DNA from: Abditibacterium sp.
GTDB lineage: Bacteria; Armatimonadota; Abditibacteriia; Abditibacteriales; Abditibacteriaceae
Assembly (NCBI GenBank): GCA_030448265.1
Contig: JAUJNG010000008.1
Location: forward strand, 113,846-177,845
Direction: 5' to 3'
DNA: 64,000 nt
Shown here piece after piece: positions 32,513 through 41,992 of this stretch. Positions within the stretch are counted from its first letter, which is position 1. The number at the start of each line of letters is the position of its first letter. The position numbers and the translations under genes were made by a program. The notes below the pieces were generated by a model that saw only the letters and a program-made list of their open reading frames with translations, was not told the DNA's origin and did no database searches.

Positions 32513-32956
32513 TTAGTGGCCGGCCAGGGGTGTCCAGCCGCGCGTGAAATAATCGTTGAAGGTCAGCATGAACATGATGCCGACGAACACGATGCCGGTG
32601 CAGGCGAAAATTTGCACCAGACGGCTCGAAAACTTGACGTGCATGAAAATCAGCACAATCGCGAGGGCTTTGGCAACCGCAATCGCCATTGCGACCGGCG
32701 TTGAAAAGCGACCGAGCGGAAGCATATTCTGATCGATCCACCAGGCGCCGACGGTGACCAAAAGCAGCACCATGAGCAGGCCGAAGACGGCGTAATAGGT
32801 GCTCATCGCCACATGATGGGTGTGGTCGTCGCCGTGATCTTCGTCGTGAGGGCCAAATTCCGGTTCGGTGCCGCTTCCGGCGTGGCCGACGTTGCCCGCG
32901 ACCCGTTCGGGAACTTCCAGTTGAGAGGTGAGGCGCTGGGGGGTTGGTTGGGACAT
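32513..32956 (-). CDS. coxD: Cytochrome c oxidase subunit IV-type protein
   Basis: 147 residues. After a His/Asp-rich soluble start (FGPHDEDHGDDHTHHVAMST) come three helices (YYAVFGLLMVLLLVTVGAWW; FSTPVAMAIAVAKALAIVLIFMHVKFS; VQIFACTGIVFVGIMFMLTF) with the family's KAxxVxxxFMHlK signature. It is the small membrane subunit of the aa3-type oxidase and the last gene of the operon. Confidence 0.85.
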   Translation of the reverse strand: MSQPTPQRLTSQLEVPERVAGNVGHAGSGTEPEFGPHDEDHGDDHTHHVAMSTYYAVFGLLMVLLLVTVGAWWIDQNMLPLGRFSTPVAMAIAVAKALAIVLIFMHVKFSSRLVQIFACTGIVFVGIMFMLTFNDYFTRGWTPLAGH

Positions 32957-32972
32957 GAGGGGAAATCTCCGT

Positions 32973-33962
32973 TTAATGAGCGGCGCCAGTCATGGCGTGG
33001 AGGGTAATCAGATAAAGCAGGGGATAAAGGAAAACCCAGATGATATCGACGAAATGCCAGTAGAGGCCGAAAATTTCGACGGGCTGATCGTTGGCCGACG
33101 CGGTAAAAATGTTGGCGTGGGCGTGGCGAATGTAGAACGCCAGAATTCCCAGGCCAATCACCATGTGAAGCGCGTGCAGGCCGGTCATGCAAAAGTAGAT
33201 GACGAAAAACATCTGCAAATGCATCGAGTTGACGACGCCCATAAATTTGGTGTCGTGCCCGCCGCCATGACCGCCGCCATGACCGCCGCCGTGGGCGCCG
33301 CTCGCCGCCGACTCGTTGTAAATCGCCTGCCACTGCTGCTGCGGATTAGTGCCTGGCAGAACCGTGCCGCCGCCGTTCACGCCGTCGATGGTCGCGGCCA
33401 CAAAGCCTTTGTGCGCCAGAGTTTCGGTTGGATTCCAGTTCAGGCCAGGAACGATGCCTTCGTGATAATCCGCCGCCCATTCGACGGCTTTGATGCCCAG
33501 AAAGACGGCGCCCAAGACCCAGGTCACGCACAGCATGGTGAGCAGCAGCTTTTTGTTTTTCATGCCCGCCGCGTGAACCGCCGTCGCAACCGTAAGCGAG
33601 GAGCAGAGCAGAACCAGAGTGTTGGTGAATCCCAGCGTGTTGTTGAGCAGGTGGCTTCCCACGCCCCAGGGCGACAAAAAGCCCTGTTCGTGCGCCTGCA
33701 CTTCGAAAAGACTGCGATAAAGCGTGTAAACGAAAAACAGCGCGCCGAACGTCATCACTTCGGTGACGAGGAAGACCCACATTCCCAGCGCATTCGACTC
33801 GCGCTGCTGCGCCGTGTCGGTGAAGTGGTGGTGCAGATGCGCGGGGCCATGACTGCCATGCGCGTGTTCGTGCGAGTCAAAGCCGTGCGCCTGAACCGGT
33901 GCGCCCTCGAATTGGTGTTCGGGACGAGTCGGTTCGCCGGAATGGATGGCAACGTTAGACAA
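32973..33962 (-). CDS. coxC: Cytochrome c oxidase subunit III, TTG start, His-rich insertions
   Basis: 329 residues. Subunit III helices are clear ([82 protein letters not shown]). The start is TTG at 33962, 8 nt after AAGGAG and overlapping the coxA stop; no other start precedes the first helix. The N-terminus ([15 protein letters not shown], then AHLHHHF) and a loop with [14 protein letters not shown], encoded by 12-bp tandem repeats at about 33260-33300, are unusual. They could bind metal or be neutral slippage. Confidence 0.9.
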   Translation of the reverse strand: MSNVAIHSGEPTRPEHQFEGAPVQAHGFDSHEHAHGSHGPAHLHHHFTDTAQQRESNALGMWVFLVTEVMTFGALFFVYTLYRSLFEVQAHEQGFLSPWGVGSHLLNNTLGFTNTLVLLCSSLTVATAVHAAGMKNKKLLLTMLCVTWVLGAVFLGIKAVEWAADYHEGIVPGLNWNPTETLAHKGFVAATIDGVNGGGTVLPGTNPQQQWQAIYNESAASGAHGGGHGGGHGGGHDTKFMGVVNSMHLQMFFVIYFCMTGLHALHMVIGLGILAFYIRHAHANIFTASANDQPVEIFGLYWHFVDIIWVFLYPLLYLITLHAMTGAAH

Positions 33963-35817
33963 TTTCGGACTCCTTGACCTTTTGCTGGGCTTCTTCGTGC
34001 ATCACGCGCAGGCGCACTTCGTTGGCAATGGCTTCCGATTTCTCGAAAATGCGCTCCGATTCAACGGCATCGTAGGCGTAGGGGCCGACGGTGACAATGG
34101 GGGTGTATTCGAAGTTGGTGAGCGGCGGCGGCGAAGGCGTCTGCCATTCCAGGCCGGTGGCCTCGAACGGGTTGGCGCTGGCCTTGGGGCCGTATTTGAG
34201 CGACCAGGTGAGGTAAAGAACCGGCAGCAAAAAGCCCAGCGCCAGAACCGTCGCGCCCGCCGACGACATGATGTTGAGGAACTGAAATTCCGGCGGATAA
34301 GCGTGATAGCGGCGGTGCATACCCCACATTCCGAGCAAGAATTGCGGGAAAAAGGTGAGGTTGAAGCCGATGAAAAGGATCATCGCGGCGGCTTTGCCCC
34401 AGGCGTCGTTATACATGCGGCCCGTCATTTTGGGCCACCAGAAATGGATGCCGCCCAGATAAGCCGACAGCGAGCCGCCCACCATCACATAGTGGAAGTG
34501 CGCGATGACGAAATAGGTGTCGTGGAGATAAACGTCGGTTGCCATCGCCGCGAGGTGAAGGCCGGTCAGTCCGCCGATGGTGAAAAGTCCGATAAACGCC
34601 AGGGCGTAAATCATCGGCGTGGTGAGGCGAATCGAGCCTTTATAGAGTGTGGCCGTCCAGTTGAAGACTTTGACGGCGGAGGGAATCGCGACCAGAAACG
34701 AAATTAGCGAAAAGACCATGCCCGCATAGGGCGACTGCGACGAAACGAACATGTGGTGTCCCCACACCAGAAACCCGAAAATGGCGATGGCGATGGAGGA
34801 AAACGCCACGAACTTATAGCCGTAGATGGGTTTGCGCGAAAAGCAGGCGATGATTTCTGAAACGACCGCCATGCCAGGCAAAATCATGATGTAAACGGCG
34901 GGGTGCGAGTAGAACCAAAAAAGATGCTGAAACAGCACCGGATCGCCGCCCAGTTTGGGATCGAAGATGCCCACGCCGAGAGTTTTTTCCACTAAAACCA
35001 GAACCATCGTGATGGCGATGACGGGCGTGCCCAGCACCTGAATCAAACTGGTGGCGTAGTGCGACCAGATGAAAAGCGGCAGACGGAACCAGGTCAGGCC
35101 TGGCGCGCGCATCTTGTGGATGGTGACGATGAAGTTGAGGCCGGTGAGAATCGAGGAGAAACCGGCCAGGAACACGCCCATGATGACCCAGGTCGTCATG
35201 CCGTTGGAATAGGTCGAAGAAAGCGGTGCGTAGAACGTCCAGCCGGTATCGACGCCGCCGGCAAACAAAGCCACCAGCGCCAGGGTTCCGCCACCCGCGT
35301 AAAGGTAGAACGAAAGCAGATTGAGCTTGGGAAACGCCACGTCTTTGGCGCCGATCATCATCGGCACCAGGAAGTTGCCCAGAACGGCGGGAATCGAGGG
35401 GATGAGGAAGAAAAACACCATGATCACGCCGTGCGCGGTGAACATGCGGTTATACATTTCGGCGCCCAGCATCCCCTGCGGTTCGATGAGGTTGTAGCGC
35501 ACCATCGAAGCCGCCCAGCCGCCGATGAGGAAGAAAATCGAGATGGTGACGAGATACATCAAGCCGATGCGCTTGTGATCGAGCGTGTAAACCCACGATT
35601 TCCACGAAAAATCGTTGTTGAGATAATGCTCGTGCGGCACATCGAGCGAAGGCGGCGCCGTAGCGGGCGTTTGGGGCGTTTCGACGCGCGGGGGAGTCGC
35701 GACTGCATCGCCGTTGGCGGCAGTGGCGGTGGCGCCGTTGGTTTCGAGCGGCCCGTCGGAGCCGATGGAGCCGCCGCCTGCGGCTTCGGGACGATCATTG
35801 GGTTGGTTCAACATCAT
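33955..35817 (-). CDS. coxA: Cytochrome c oxidase subunit I
   Basis: 620 residues with twelve helices plus a long N-terminal extension. Heme and copper ligands are visible: heme a His in MFTAHGVIM, CuB His in [15 protein letters not shown] and in GHHMFVSS, and the two heme His in [12 protein letters not shown]. The Tyr that cross-links to CuB His is in the SHPAVY motif, so this is an A-type enzyme. The first ~75 residues are Ala/Pro/Thr-rich and acidic, which is longer than usual. Terminal oxidase: electrons from cytochrome c to O2, proton pumping. Overlaps coxC by 8 nt. Confidence 0.96.
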   Translation of the reverse strand: MMLNQPNDRPEAAGGGSIGSDGPLETNGATATAANGDAVATPPRVETPQTPATAPPSLDVPHEHYLNNDFSWKSWVYTLDHKRIGLMYLVTISIFFLIGGWAASMVRYNLIEPQGMLGAEMYNRMFTAHGVIMVFFFLIPSIPAVLGNFLVPMMIGAKDVAFPKLNLLSFYLYAGGGTLALVALFAGGVDTGWTFYAPLSSTYSNGMTTWVIMGVFLAGFSSILTGLNFIVTIHKMRAPGLTWFRLPLFIWSHYATSLIQVLGTPVIAITMVLVLVEKTLGVGIFDPKLGGDPVLFQHLFWFYSHPAVYIMILPGMAVVSEIIACFSRKPIYGYKFVAFSSIAIAIFGFLVWGHHMFVSSQSPYAGMVFSLISFLVAIPSAVKVFNWTATLYKGSIRLTTPMIYALAFIGLFTIGGLTGLHLAAMATDVYLHDTYFVIAHFHYVMVGGSLSAYLGGIHFWWPKMTGRMYNDAWGKAAAMILFIGFNLTFFPQFLLGMWGMHRRYHAYPPEFQFLNIMSSAGATVLALGFLLPVLYLTWSLKYGPKASANPFEATGLEWQTPSPPPLTNFEYTPIVTVGPYAYDAVESERIFEKSEAIANEVRLRVMHEEAQQKVKESEIV

Positions 35818-35881
35818 AATGCCATTCTACGCGGCCTGAGCCGTCGGGAGCGTTGGTTCGAGTTGCTTTAAGTGTGATGAA

Positions 35882-36176
35882 AAATGAACCACAGAGACAC
35901 GGAGACACAGAGTTTTTTGGGTGGAACTGCAATCACACTTTTTCAGGATTTACGCACGGATTGTTCGCTCGACTGAAGCCGGCGCTATGGGCACCTTCGG
36001 TGCTAACTTCCCGCCTGCGCGGGAAAACAACGCAGTGCTTTTTTCGGCGCAGGCCGAAAGTTAGCGGCGGAGCCGCCCATAGCGCCGACTTCAGTCGAGC
36101 GAACAACCCGTGCGTAAATCCTATTTCTATTTATCTCTTGTTCTTCTCTGTGTCTCCGTGTCTCTGTGGTTCATTT
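35882..36176. repeat. Nested palindromes between coxB and coxA
   Basis: The outer arms AAATGAACCACAGAGACACG (35882-35912, perfect 31-bp complement at 36146-36176) belong to the CACAGAGACAC family. In their loop lies a second palindrome, 35946-36121, with arms containing TTCGCTCGACTGAAG and GGCGCTATGGG. The same inner family occurs at 42686-42822. No gene is seen in 35818-36199. Confidence 0.93.
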
Positions 36177-36199
36177 ATTAAAAGTCGCTACAGTCGGTT

Positions 36200-37762
36200 T
36201 CAGCGCGCCGCGCCCTGCCCTGTCGGGGTAGCCGTGCGCGCTGGTGTCGCGGTTCGCGCCGGAGCCGCAACTCCATTTCGCATCGCCGCGCCGTTTCGCA
36301 TTTGGGCGCCGTTTCGCACCGGAGCCATCGCGCCGCCGGTGGCGCCGCTCGGCACCTGCGAGCGCCGACCGTTGGAGTAAATCGGCACCACGGACTGAGT
36401 GTAATTGTCCGTGCGATAAGGATTCAGCCCGCCGCGCTGGTCGTCGTTGCGGTTGCCGCGCATGCTTCCCGCGCTGCGGTCGATGGAAGCCTGGTTGGAA
36501 ACGATGCCGCCGCCGCGAAAAATGGCTTCGCGGTCGTTTTGGTTCGACATATCGCCTGTCGGACTGCCCTGCCCTTCGCGGCCCGATACGTTGTCGCTCA
36601 TCGGCTCGAAGGCACGGCGCATCATCGCCTCGCGGTCAACCTGATTCGACATATCGCCCGTCGGATTGCCGCCCTCGCCGCCTCGACCCGAAAATGCATC
36701 GCCGGCGCCGCTCATCCCCATCGCGCCGCCGCCGGTTTCCTGACCGGCATAAGGCCGGTAACCCAGCGCACTGCCGTTGGAGGTGCCGTTCGAGGTGCCC
36801 AGCGATTTGATGTAGTCGATGAGCTGAATCACCTCTTGTTCGCTCAGTCGGCCCCGATAAGAGGGCATAATCGGCTTGTAACCCGCCGCCACTTCTTTGG
36901 CGGGCAGGTAAATCGAGTCGTGCAGATAGCGATAGTCGGCAATCACCGTCGTCGCGGGCAGATCGGCGCGCCAGCCGTTTTCGGCGATTTGCACGGGGCG
37001 AGGCTGGCCATAAATGCCCGCCAGATTGGGCGCGCGCACGTTGGCGTTGGGGCCGTGACAGCCGGTGCAGCCGTTTTCGCGGAACAGAGTTTCGCCCTGC
37101 GCGGCGACAGTCGTGGCGACGTTGCCGGTATTCATCCAGCTTTCAAATTCGCCAGGATCCATCACCGTAACGTAGCCGTTCATGATGGCGTGGTTGGTGC
37201 CGCAATACTGCGCGCAGAAAATGTGGTAGCGGCCTTTGCGCGTCGGGGTGAACCACATCTGGGTGTATTTGCCTGGCACCACGTCCATGTTGAGGCGAAA
37301 GGCGGGCAAACCGAAATCGTGAATCACGTCTTCGGAAATCATCGTCAACTTGACGGGTTTGCCGAGCGGAACGTGCAGTTCGTTCATTTCCCATCTGCCG
37401 TTGGGATGCTGCAGCTTCCACATCCACTGCTTGCCGACCACGAAAATTTCGGTCGCATCTTTGGGCGCGCGCACGGTCTGGAAATAAACCACCGTCGCAA
37501 ACAGGAACATCCCGACGGCGATGATGAGCGGAATTACCGTCCAGATCATTTCGAGGGCGATGCCTTCGTGATGCGGCAGCACGCGGTTGACCTTGGTTCC
37601 CTGCCGGTAGCGGACGATGAACAGCACCAGAAAAAAGGTCACGCCGAGCGCGAACGCGACGCAGATCGCCGTGATGACCCAGAACACGGCATCGATTTGA
37701 GGGGCCACGCTTGACGCCTGAGGCGGGATAAAGGGAAGTAAATCCAGAAATTGTTGAACCAT
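36200..37762 (-). CDS. coxB: Cytochrome c oxidase subunit II fused to cytochrome c, with long tail
   Basis: 520 residues. Two N-terminal helices (VFWVITAICVAFALGVTFFL; MIWTVIPLIIAVGMFLFATV), then the CuA cupredoxin domain with FCAQYCGTNHAIMNG (Cys2, His, Met ligands). A C-type cytochrome follows with CTGCH and distal MPSYRGRLSEQEV (heme Met). Residues about 345-520 are an additional Gly/Asn/Arg/Met tail of repeats (NPTGDMSNQVDREAMMRRAF and SPTGDMSNQNDREAIFRGG) not found in standard subunit II. Receives electrons from alternative complex III. Confidence 0.93.
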   Translation of the reverse strand: MVQQFLDLLPFIPPQASSVAPQIDAVFWVITAICVAFALGVTFFLVLFIVRYRQGTKVNRVLPHHEGIALEMIWTVIPLIIAVGMFLFATVVYFQTVRAPKDATEIFVVGKQWMWKLQHPNGRWEMNELHVPLGKPVKLTMISEDVIHDFGLPAFRLNMDVVPGKYTQMWFTPTRKGRYHIFCAQYCGTNHAIMNGYVTVMDPGEFESWMNTGNVATTVAAQGETLFRENGCTGCHGPNANVRAPNLAGIYGQPRPVQIAENGWRADLPATTVIADYRYLHDSIYLPAKEVAAGYKPIMPSYRGRLSEQEVIQLIDYIKSLGTSNGTSNGSALGYRPYAGQETGGGAMGMSGAGDAFSGRGGEGGNPTGDMSNQVDREAMMRRAFEPMSDNVSGREGQGSPTGDMSNQNDREAIFRGGGIVSNQASIDRSAGSMRGNRNDDQRGGLNPYRTDNYTQSVVPIYSNGRRSQVPSGATGGAMAPVRNGAQMRNGAAMRNGVAAPARTATPARTATPTGQGAAR

Positions 37763-37817
37763 AAAATCGCGCCCCCAACGGAGCCTTCTTCAAATGTGGG
37801 CCATCTTGCCCTCTCGC

Positions 37818-38756
37818 TCACACCTGTCCCAGTTGCGGCGCGCCCGACGCCTTGTCGCCGCGCCCGCGTCTTTTCTCCATTATCACCATGAAAGCAATGC
37901 CAAGCAAACCGCCCAAAACCGTCGCCAGCGAAATGACTCGCACAAAAGCCATCACCTGAAACGAGTATTTGCCCGTCACCGGATTGTAGTGAAAACACGA
38001 CAAAGCGATCTGATCAATCACGCTTCCGATGCGTTCTTTGGAGGCTTCGATCACGCTGAAGCGCAAATCGCGCGGGTCGTAGTTGAGCTGCAAAAAATAG
38101 CGCGAAATGCGACCGTCGGGCGTCGCTAAGACAATGCCGTCGGGGTGAATGAACTGCTTGCTGCTGGCGTCCCAGATGTATTTGATGCCCAGCGATTTGG
38201 CGAGAGCTTTGATATTTTTCTCGTCGCCGGTCAGAAAATGCCAGCCCTGTTTAGCGCTCGCGCGCTGATATTCTTTGAGGCGTTCGTCTTTGGCGTCCTG
38301 GGCGATGAGCGGGCCTTCGCGCGGGTCAATCGAAACGGTGAGAACGTCGAACTCCTTGCCGGCGCTGAACTGCAACTCGTTGAACGAAGCCGTCATGGCG
38401 CCGAACTGCGCCGAGCAAACCTGGTCGCAGGTGAGCTGCAACATTGAAATCATCACCGGCTTGCGCCCGAAATACTGGCCCAGCGTCACGCTTTTGCCAC
38501 CTTCGTCCTTGAAATTGAGGTGAAGCGGCAATCTTGCATCGAGGTTCTGGTCGATGCCGACTTTTTCCTTGAAATCTTTGGGCACGCCGCCATCGGGCGC
38601 GGTGTAGTCGAAGAGATTCTTCCCCGTTTTTTCGGCGGGATTGGGCAAGCCCTGCGGCGCGCCATCGGCCCACGCGGGCGAGAGCGCCGCCAGCAATGCG
38701 AGCGGCAGCGCGATGCGGCGCGCGGCGCGAAGGATGGGGAAAGAAAATACGGCCAT
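37818..38756 (-). CDS. SCO1/SenC-type copper chaperone
   Basis: 312 residues. Signal peptide (IALPLALLAALSPAWADG). Thioredoxin fold with CDQVC (the CxxxC copper site) and a candidate His ligand in FIHPDG; C-terminal helix VISLATVLGGLLGIAFMVIM anchors it to the membrane. Needed to load CuA of subunit II. The start at 38756 puts the signal peptide at the front. The final basic tail (EKRRGRGDKASG) is cytoplasmic. Confidence 0.88.
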   Translation of the reverse strand: MAVFSFPILRAARRIALPLALLAALSPAWADGAPQGLPNPAEKTGKNLFDYTAPDGGVPKDFKEKVGIDQNLDARLPLHLNFKDEGGKSVTLGQYFGRKPVMISMLQLTCDQVCSAQFGAMTASFNELQFSAGKEFDVLTVSIDPREGPLIAQDAKDERLKEYQRASAKQGWHFLTGDEKNIKALAKSLGIKYIWDASSKQFIHPDGIVLATPDGRISRYFLQLNYDPRDLRFSVIEASKERIGSVIDQIALSCFHYNPVTGKYSFQVMAFVRVISLATVLGGLLGIAFMVIMEKRRGRGDKASGAPQLGQV

Positions 38757-38781
38757 TTGACGTCTCTTTTTGATCGTTGCT

Positions 38782-38947
38782 GATGTTACGCAATTGGAGA
38801 GATTTTGAACCACAGAGGCACAGAGACACGGAGAAACAATCAAGGGGAGAATGCCACGAACGGCATATTGGCAACACGTTGTCTCAATCAAATCCTCTTT
38901 TTTCTCTGTGTCTCTGTGGTTCAGAATCCCTCCAATTGCGTAACATC
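38782..38947. repeat. Inverted repeat, CACAGAGACAC family in longer arms
   Basis: Outer GATGTTACGCAATTGGAG (from 38782) pairs with its complement ending at 38947, and inside it TTTGAACCACAGAGGCACAG pairs with a right arm ending at 38922. It lies between two genes of the respiratory operon. Confidence 0.88.
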
Positions 38948-38966
38948 GGATAGTTACTTAAGTTGC

Positions 38967-39623
38967 TTAGCGGCTCAGCCGCCCGCTTTGCAGCGCGCGT
39001 CCGCCGCTCGAATCGGTGCTGAATTTTTCGTCCTGCGTTTCCCAGTAGGGGCGCAGATCAAAAGTCGCGGGTTCGACGTTTTTCTGACTGGGAACGATGT
39101 TCATCGAACCATTCTTCTCGCCCGCGATGAAGCGGGGATGTTCGGGCTGCCAGGTCATGATGGCGGGCGTTCCCTTGCTGGGCGCGCCCGAAATGCGCTC
39201 GATGGCGCGCGCGACCGGAATGCGAATCGCCTCGCGCCCTTCGGCGTCGCGGAAGCGCTGGTAGCCGTTGGCCTCGTTGAACTGCGTCACGATTTCGTAG
39301 TTGCGCTTGTCCCAGGGAAACACATCGGGCGTTTCGGCGCCCCGCTCCTGCGCTTCCTTGAACTCGTCGGTGTAAGCCTGCGGCAACAGGCGCGGTTCGG
39401 GCGGCACGATGCGCTCGGTCATCGCGAGGGGCACCCTCGCGTCGGCTTCTTCGGCCTGGCGGTTGAGATAGTTGAACATCCCGAACATCGCCGCCATCAC
39501 CACGAGCGTCGATACTAGAATGATGCTCAGGCCCGACACCACCGCTTTAATGTTGGCGTCAGCCGATTCGTAACCCGATTCAACTCCGTAATCTTGTGTG
39601 CCTTGCGGCTTCATATCAGCCAT
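38967..39623 (-). CDS. Membrane-anchored subunit of the respiratory operon, unnamed
   Basis: 218 residues with a single N-terminal helix (AVVSGLSIILVSTLVVMAAMFGMF) and a long periplasmic domain (AEEADARVPLAMTERIVPPEPRLLP, YEIVTQFNEANGYQRFRDAE, IRIPVARAIERISG). It matches small, poorly named proteins that follow actF in alternative complex III operons. No heme or metal motif. It overlaps actF by 8 nt, which implies coupled translation and function with the complex. Confidence 0.65.
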   Translation of the reverse strand: MADMKPQGTQDYGVESGYESADANIKAVVSGLSIILVSTLVVMAAMFGMFNYLNRQAEEADARVPLAMTERIVPPEPRLLPQAYTDEFKEAQERGAETPDVFPWDKRNYEIVTQFNEANGYQRFRDAEGREAIRIPVARAIERISGAPSKGTPAIMTWQPEHPRFIAGEKNGSMNIVPSQKNVEPATFDLRPYWETQDEKFSTDSSGGRALQSGRLSR

Positions 39624-40923
39624 GAGCGTGCGTCTCCTTTCTCATTTCGGCATTCGCCATTTCGGGAAGCGGCCAGTAGCCTTCCAAACGCGGATCGTGC
39701 TGCGGCACAATCGGCGCGTTTTCTTTTCGCATTTGGCCGCTCCACGCCCACAGCCAGATGCCGCCCAGCAAAAGCGGCACGCCCAGATCGGCCAGAAGCG
39801 ATGCGGGCATTCCGGTAAAGGGCGTCTGGCGGAAGGTGGGAACCACGTAATACCAGAGGTCTATATGTCTTGCGACGATTAGAAAAGTCGCCAGTCGCGC
39901 CAGATTATGAATATTGACCTTGGTTAAGCTCATTAAAAGAAACAAAAACGGCAGCGCGAAGTGCAGCGCGATGTTGGCGGCGCCGATATATTCCCAGCCG
40001 TAGGAAGTGCGGTGAATCTGCCAGGTCGCTTCTTCGGCGATGTTGGCCGAATACTGAATCATGAACTGCGAGAAGTTGGTGTAAGCCCACAGCATGGTGA
40101 AGGCCAGCATGAAGTTGCCAATGTCGCGAAAATAGCGTTTTTCGATGCTCTGCACGATGGGCAAATCGCTGCCCAGCCGCTTGAGCAAAACGATCATCAA
40201 ACACAGCGTCGAAAGCCCCTGCCCGACCAGAAAAATCGCGCCCCACAGCGAGGAAAACCAGTGCGGCTCCAGGGTCATCACCCAGTCGATGGTGGCGAAG
40301 GTGGTGGTGAGCAGAAACAAAATCAGGCCCCAGCCCGACATCAAACTCAAACGGTGGCGCGTGATGGGATTGTCACCCAAATCTTCGTCGCGCGACCATT
40401 TGTTGAGGAAATGAGCGAGCGCGAACCAAATCGTGAAATAAATTCCCGCGCGCAAGAGCCAGCCGAGCGGGTTGAGGTAGCCGGATTTGGCGGTGAGAAT
40501 TTTGTCGCCCGCCACCAGTTTCATGTCGGCCCATTCGTAAAGCGCCCCGTGACCTTCGGGCATCGACAAAAACATCGCCACGATGAGCGGCACGAACATC
40601 CCCAAAATATAGGGCCAGCAGCGCGTCGCGGCTTCAAGCGGGCGGCGCAGGATAAAGCCCCAGCCGCCGCCGGTGACGTGATGGCCCATAAGCCACGCCG
40701 TCGAGCCGATGGTGACGCCGAACCAGAACATGAAGGCGTAAAGATACGACTGGAAAAACGTATCAGGCGAAAAAATGAGGCCCGCCACGCATAAAACGAG
40801 ACCAACCGCCGCATAAATCGGCGCTTTGGCGCCCAGTGCGGCGAGGCGCGGGCCGATGAGATCGTTGATGCGCGTGTCGGTGCGCTGCGCTGGTTCGGGG
40901 TGATCTTGAGTTTGTGTTGCCAC
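39616..40923 (-). CDS. actF: Alternative complex III subunit ActF (quinol:cytochrome c oxidoreductase, quinone-binding)
   Basis: 435 residues with about ten helices (PIYAAVGLVLCVAGLIFSPD; YAFMFWFGVTIGSTAWLMGHH; ISLMSGWGLILFLLTTTFATIDWVMTLEP, among others). TLEPHWFSSLWG and DIGNFMLAFTMLWAYTNFSQFMI are family hallmarks, and ActF is an ActC homologue. It works with ActC in quinol oxidation and proton handling. The start is GTG at 40923, with AGGAA about 10 nt upstream. Confidence 0.92.
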   Translation of the reverse strand: MATQTQDHPEPAQRTDTRINDLIGPRLAALGAKAPIYAAVGLVLCVAGLIFSPDTFFQSYLYAFMFWFGVTIGSTAWLMGHHVTGGGWGFILRRPLEAATRCWPYILGMFVPLIVAMFLSMPEGHGALYEWADMKLVAGDKILTAKSGYLNPLGWLLRAGIYFTIWFALAHFLNKWSRDEDLGDNPITRHRLSLMSGWGLILFLLTTTFATIDWVMTLEPHWFSSLWGAIFLVGQGLSTLCLMIVLLKRLGSDLPIVQSIEKRYFRDIGNFMLAFTMLWAYTNFSQFMIQYSANIAEEATWQIHRTSYGWEYIGAANIALHFALPFLFLLMSLTKVNIHNLARLATFLIVARHIDLWYYVVPTFRQTPFTGMPASLLADLGVPLLLGGIWLWAWSGQMRKENAPIVPQHDPRLEGYWPLPEMANAEMRKETHAHG

Positions 40924-41003
40924 GAATTTAATTTCCTAAAAGAGCTGCCTGGCTTCGCTTTGTCCGAAGTTTTAAAAGTGTCTGCAAGATGTTTTTCGTT
41001 TTC

Positions 41004-41125
41004 ATTTGTCATTCCGAGGGAGCCTCGGCGAGCGAGGAATCAGTGACAGCTTCGAGTCAGTTCCGGAACTTGGCGGACATTGCAACTGATTCCTCGGTCG
41101 CTTAGGCTCCCTCGGAATGACAAAT
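41004..41125. repeat. Inverted repeat between actE and actF
   Basis: ATTTGTCATTCCGAGGGAGC (from 41004) and its complement ending at 41125, with the inner segments GCGAGCGAGGAATCAGT and ACTGATTCCTCGGTCGC also paired. Arms total about 42 bp with a few mismatches. Confidence 0.88.
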
Positions 41126-41130
41126 CGTTC

Positions 41131-41979
41131 TCACCGATTCGCCCCCGCCGCGCCGGTTCGCGGCGCGAGTTGCTGCGGAATGGTGCGCGGAATCGGCTGA
41201 GCCGGTGCGTTCGCCGAAGGCGGCAACGGTTTGGCGCCGCCGAGCGTGCGGTCTTCTTCGTTGAGGCCGTTGCTGCCCATTTCGCCGGCGCCGCCTGGCC
41301 CCGTGCCGTGATACTCGCGGCCCGCCGACGGCCCCATATTATGCGGGTTGATCGGCGGCTGCACCTGAGGCGTGGTGCCCAGTTTCACATCGGGCGGAAC
41401 ATCGGCGAGGGTGGCGTTTTGCGAACGCTGCAAGGCCCGAATATAAGCGGCGATGGCCCAGCGATCCTGCGGCGGAACGCGGTTGGCGTAGGAATACATC
41501 GAGCCGTAGCCGTTGGTGATCACGTCGAAATAATGGCCTTCGGGCGCGTTGCGGAGCCGGTCGATATGATACGACGGCGGCTTGGCGAACCCGCGTTTGA
41601 CAATCATGCCGTCGCCGTAGCCGCCCAGACCGTGACAGGGCTGGCAGTAGATGTTGTAGCGCTCCTGCCCGCGTTCCAGCACCGCTTTGGTGGCGTTGGG
41701 CGTGGTCGAGGCGCGCATGATCGGGTTGTAGGTGACAAGCGCCCCGTTTTGCGTGCCGTAAAACGTCGGCTCATCGAGGCGTTCCTGTCCGCGCGCGACC
41801 GTGCCCGACGGCGGATGCTGCGACACGCCGTTGTTGTCGAAAAAGTTGATCGCCTCGTAGGGTTTGAGCCGCGAGTTGTTCCACATATCGACGGGCTGGA
41901 ATTTGTAATCGCGCGTGCATCCGGCCAGGCCCAGGAGGACGAGCGGCGCGGCCCACTTCGCATTTGAAATTGAAATCAT
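41131..41979 (-). CDS. actE: Alternative complex III subunit ActE (monoheme cytochrome c lipoprotein)
   Basis: 282 residues. Lipoprotein signal (WAAPLVLLGLAGC). Heme c site CQPCHG within RYNIYCQPCHGLGGYGDGM; heme Met in RVPPQDRWAIAAYI region is uncertain. The N-terminal DYKFQPVDMWNNSRLKPYEAINFF is a strong ActE signature. The C-terminus is Pro/Gly-rich. ActE passes electrons between ActA and the oxidase. AAGGCG precedes the ATG. Confidence 0.92.
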   Translation of the reverse strand: MISISNAKWAAPLVLLGLAGCTRDYKFQPVDMWNNSRLKPYEAINFFDNNGVSQHPPSGTVARGQERLDEPTFYGTQNGALVTYNPIMRASTTPNATKAVLERGQERYNIYCQPCHGLGGYGDGMIVKRGFAKPPSYHIDRLRNAPEGHYFDVITNGYGSMYSYANRVPPQDRWAIAAYIRALQRSQNATLADVPPDVKLGTTPQVQPPINPHNMGPSAGREYHGTGPGGAGEMGSNGLNEEDRTLGGAKPLPPSANAPAQPIPRTIPQQLAPRTGAAGANR

Positions 41980-41992
41980 TGCTGTTTGCGCC

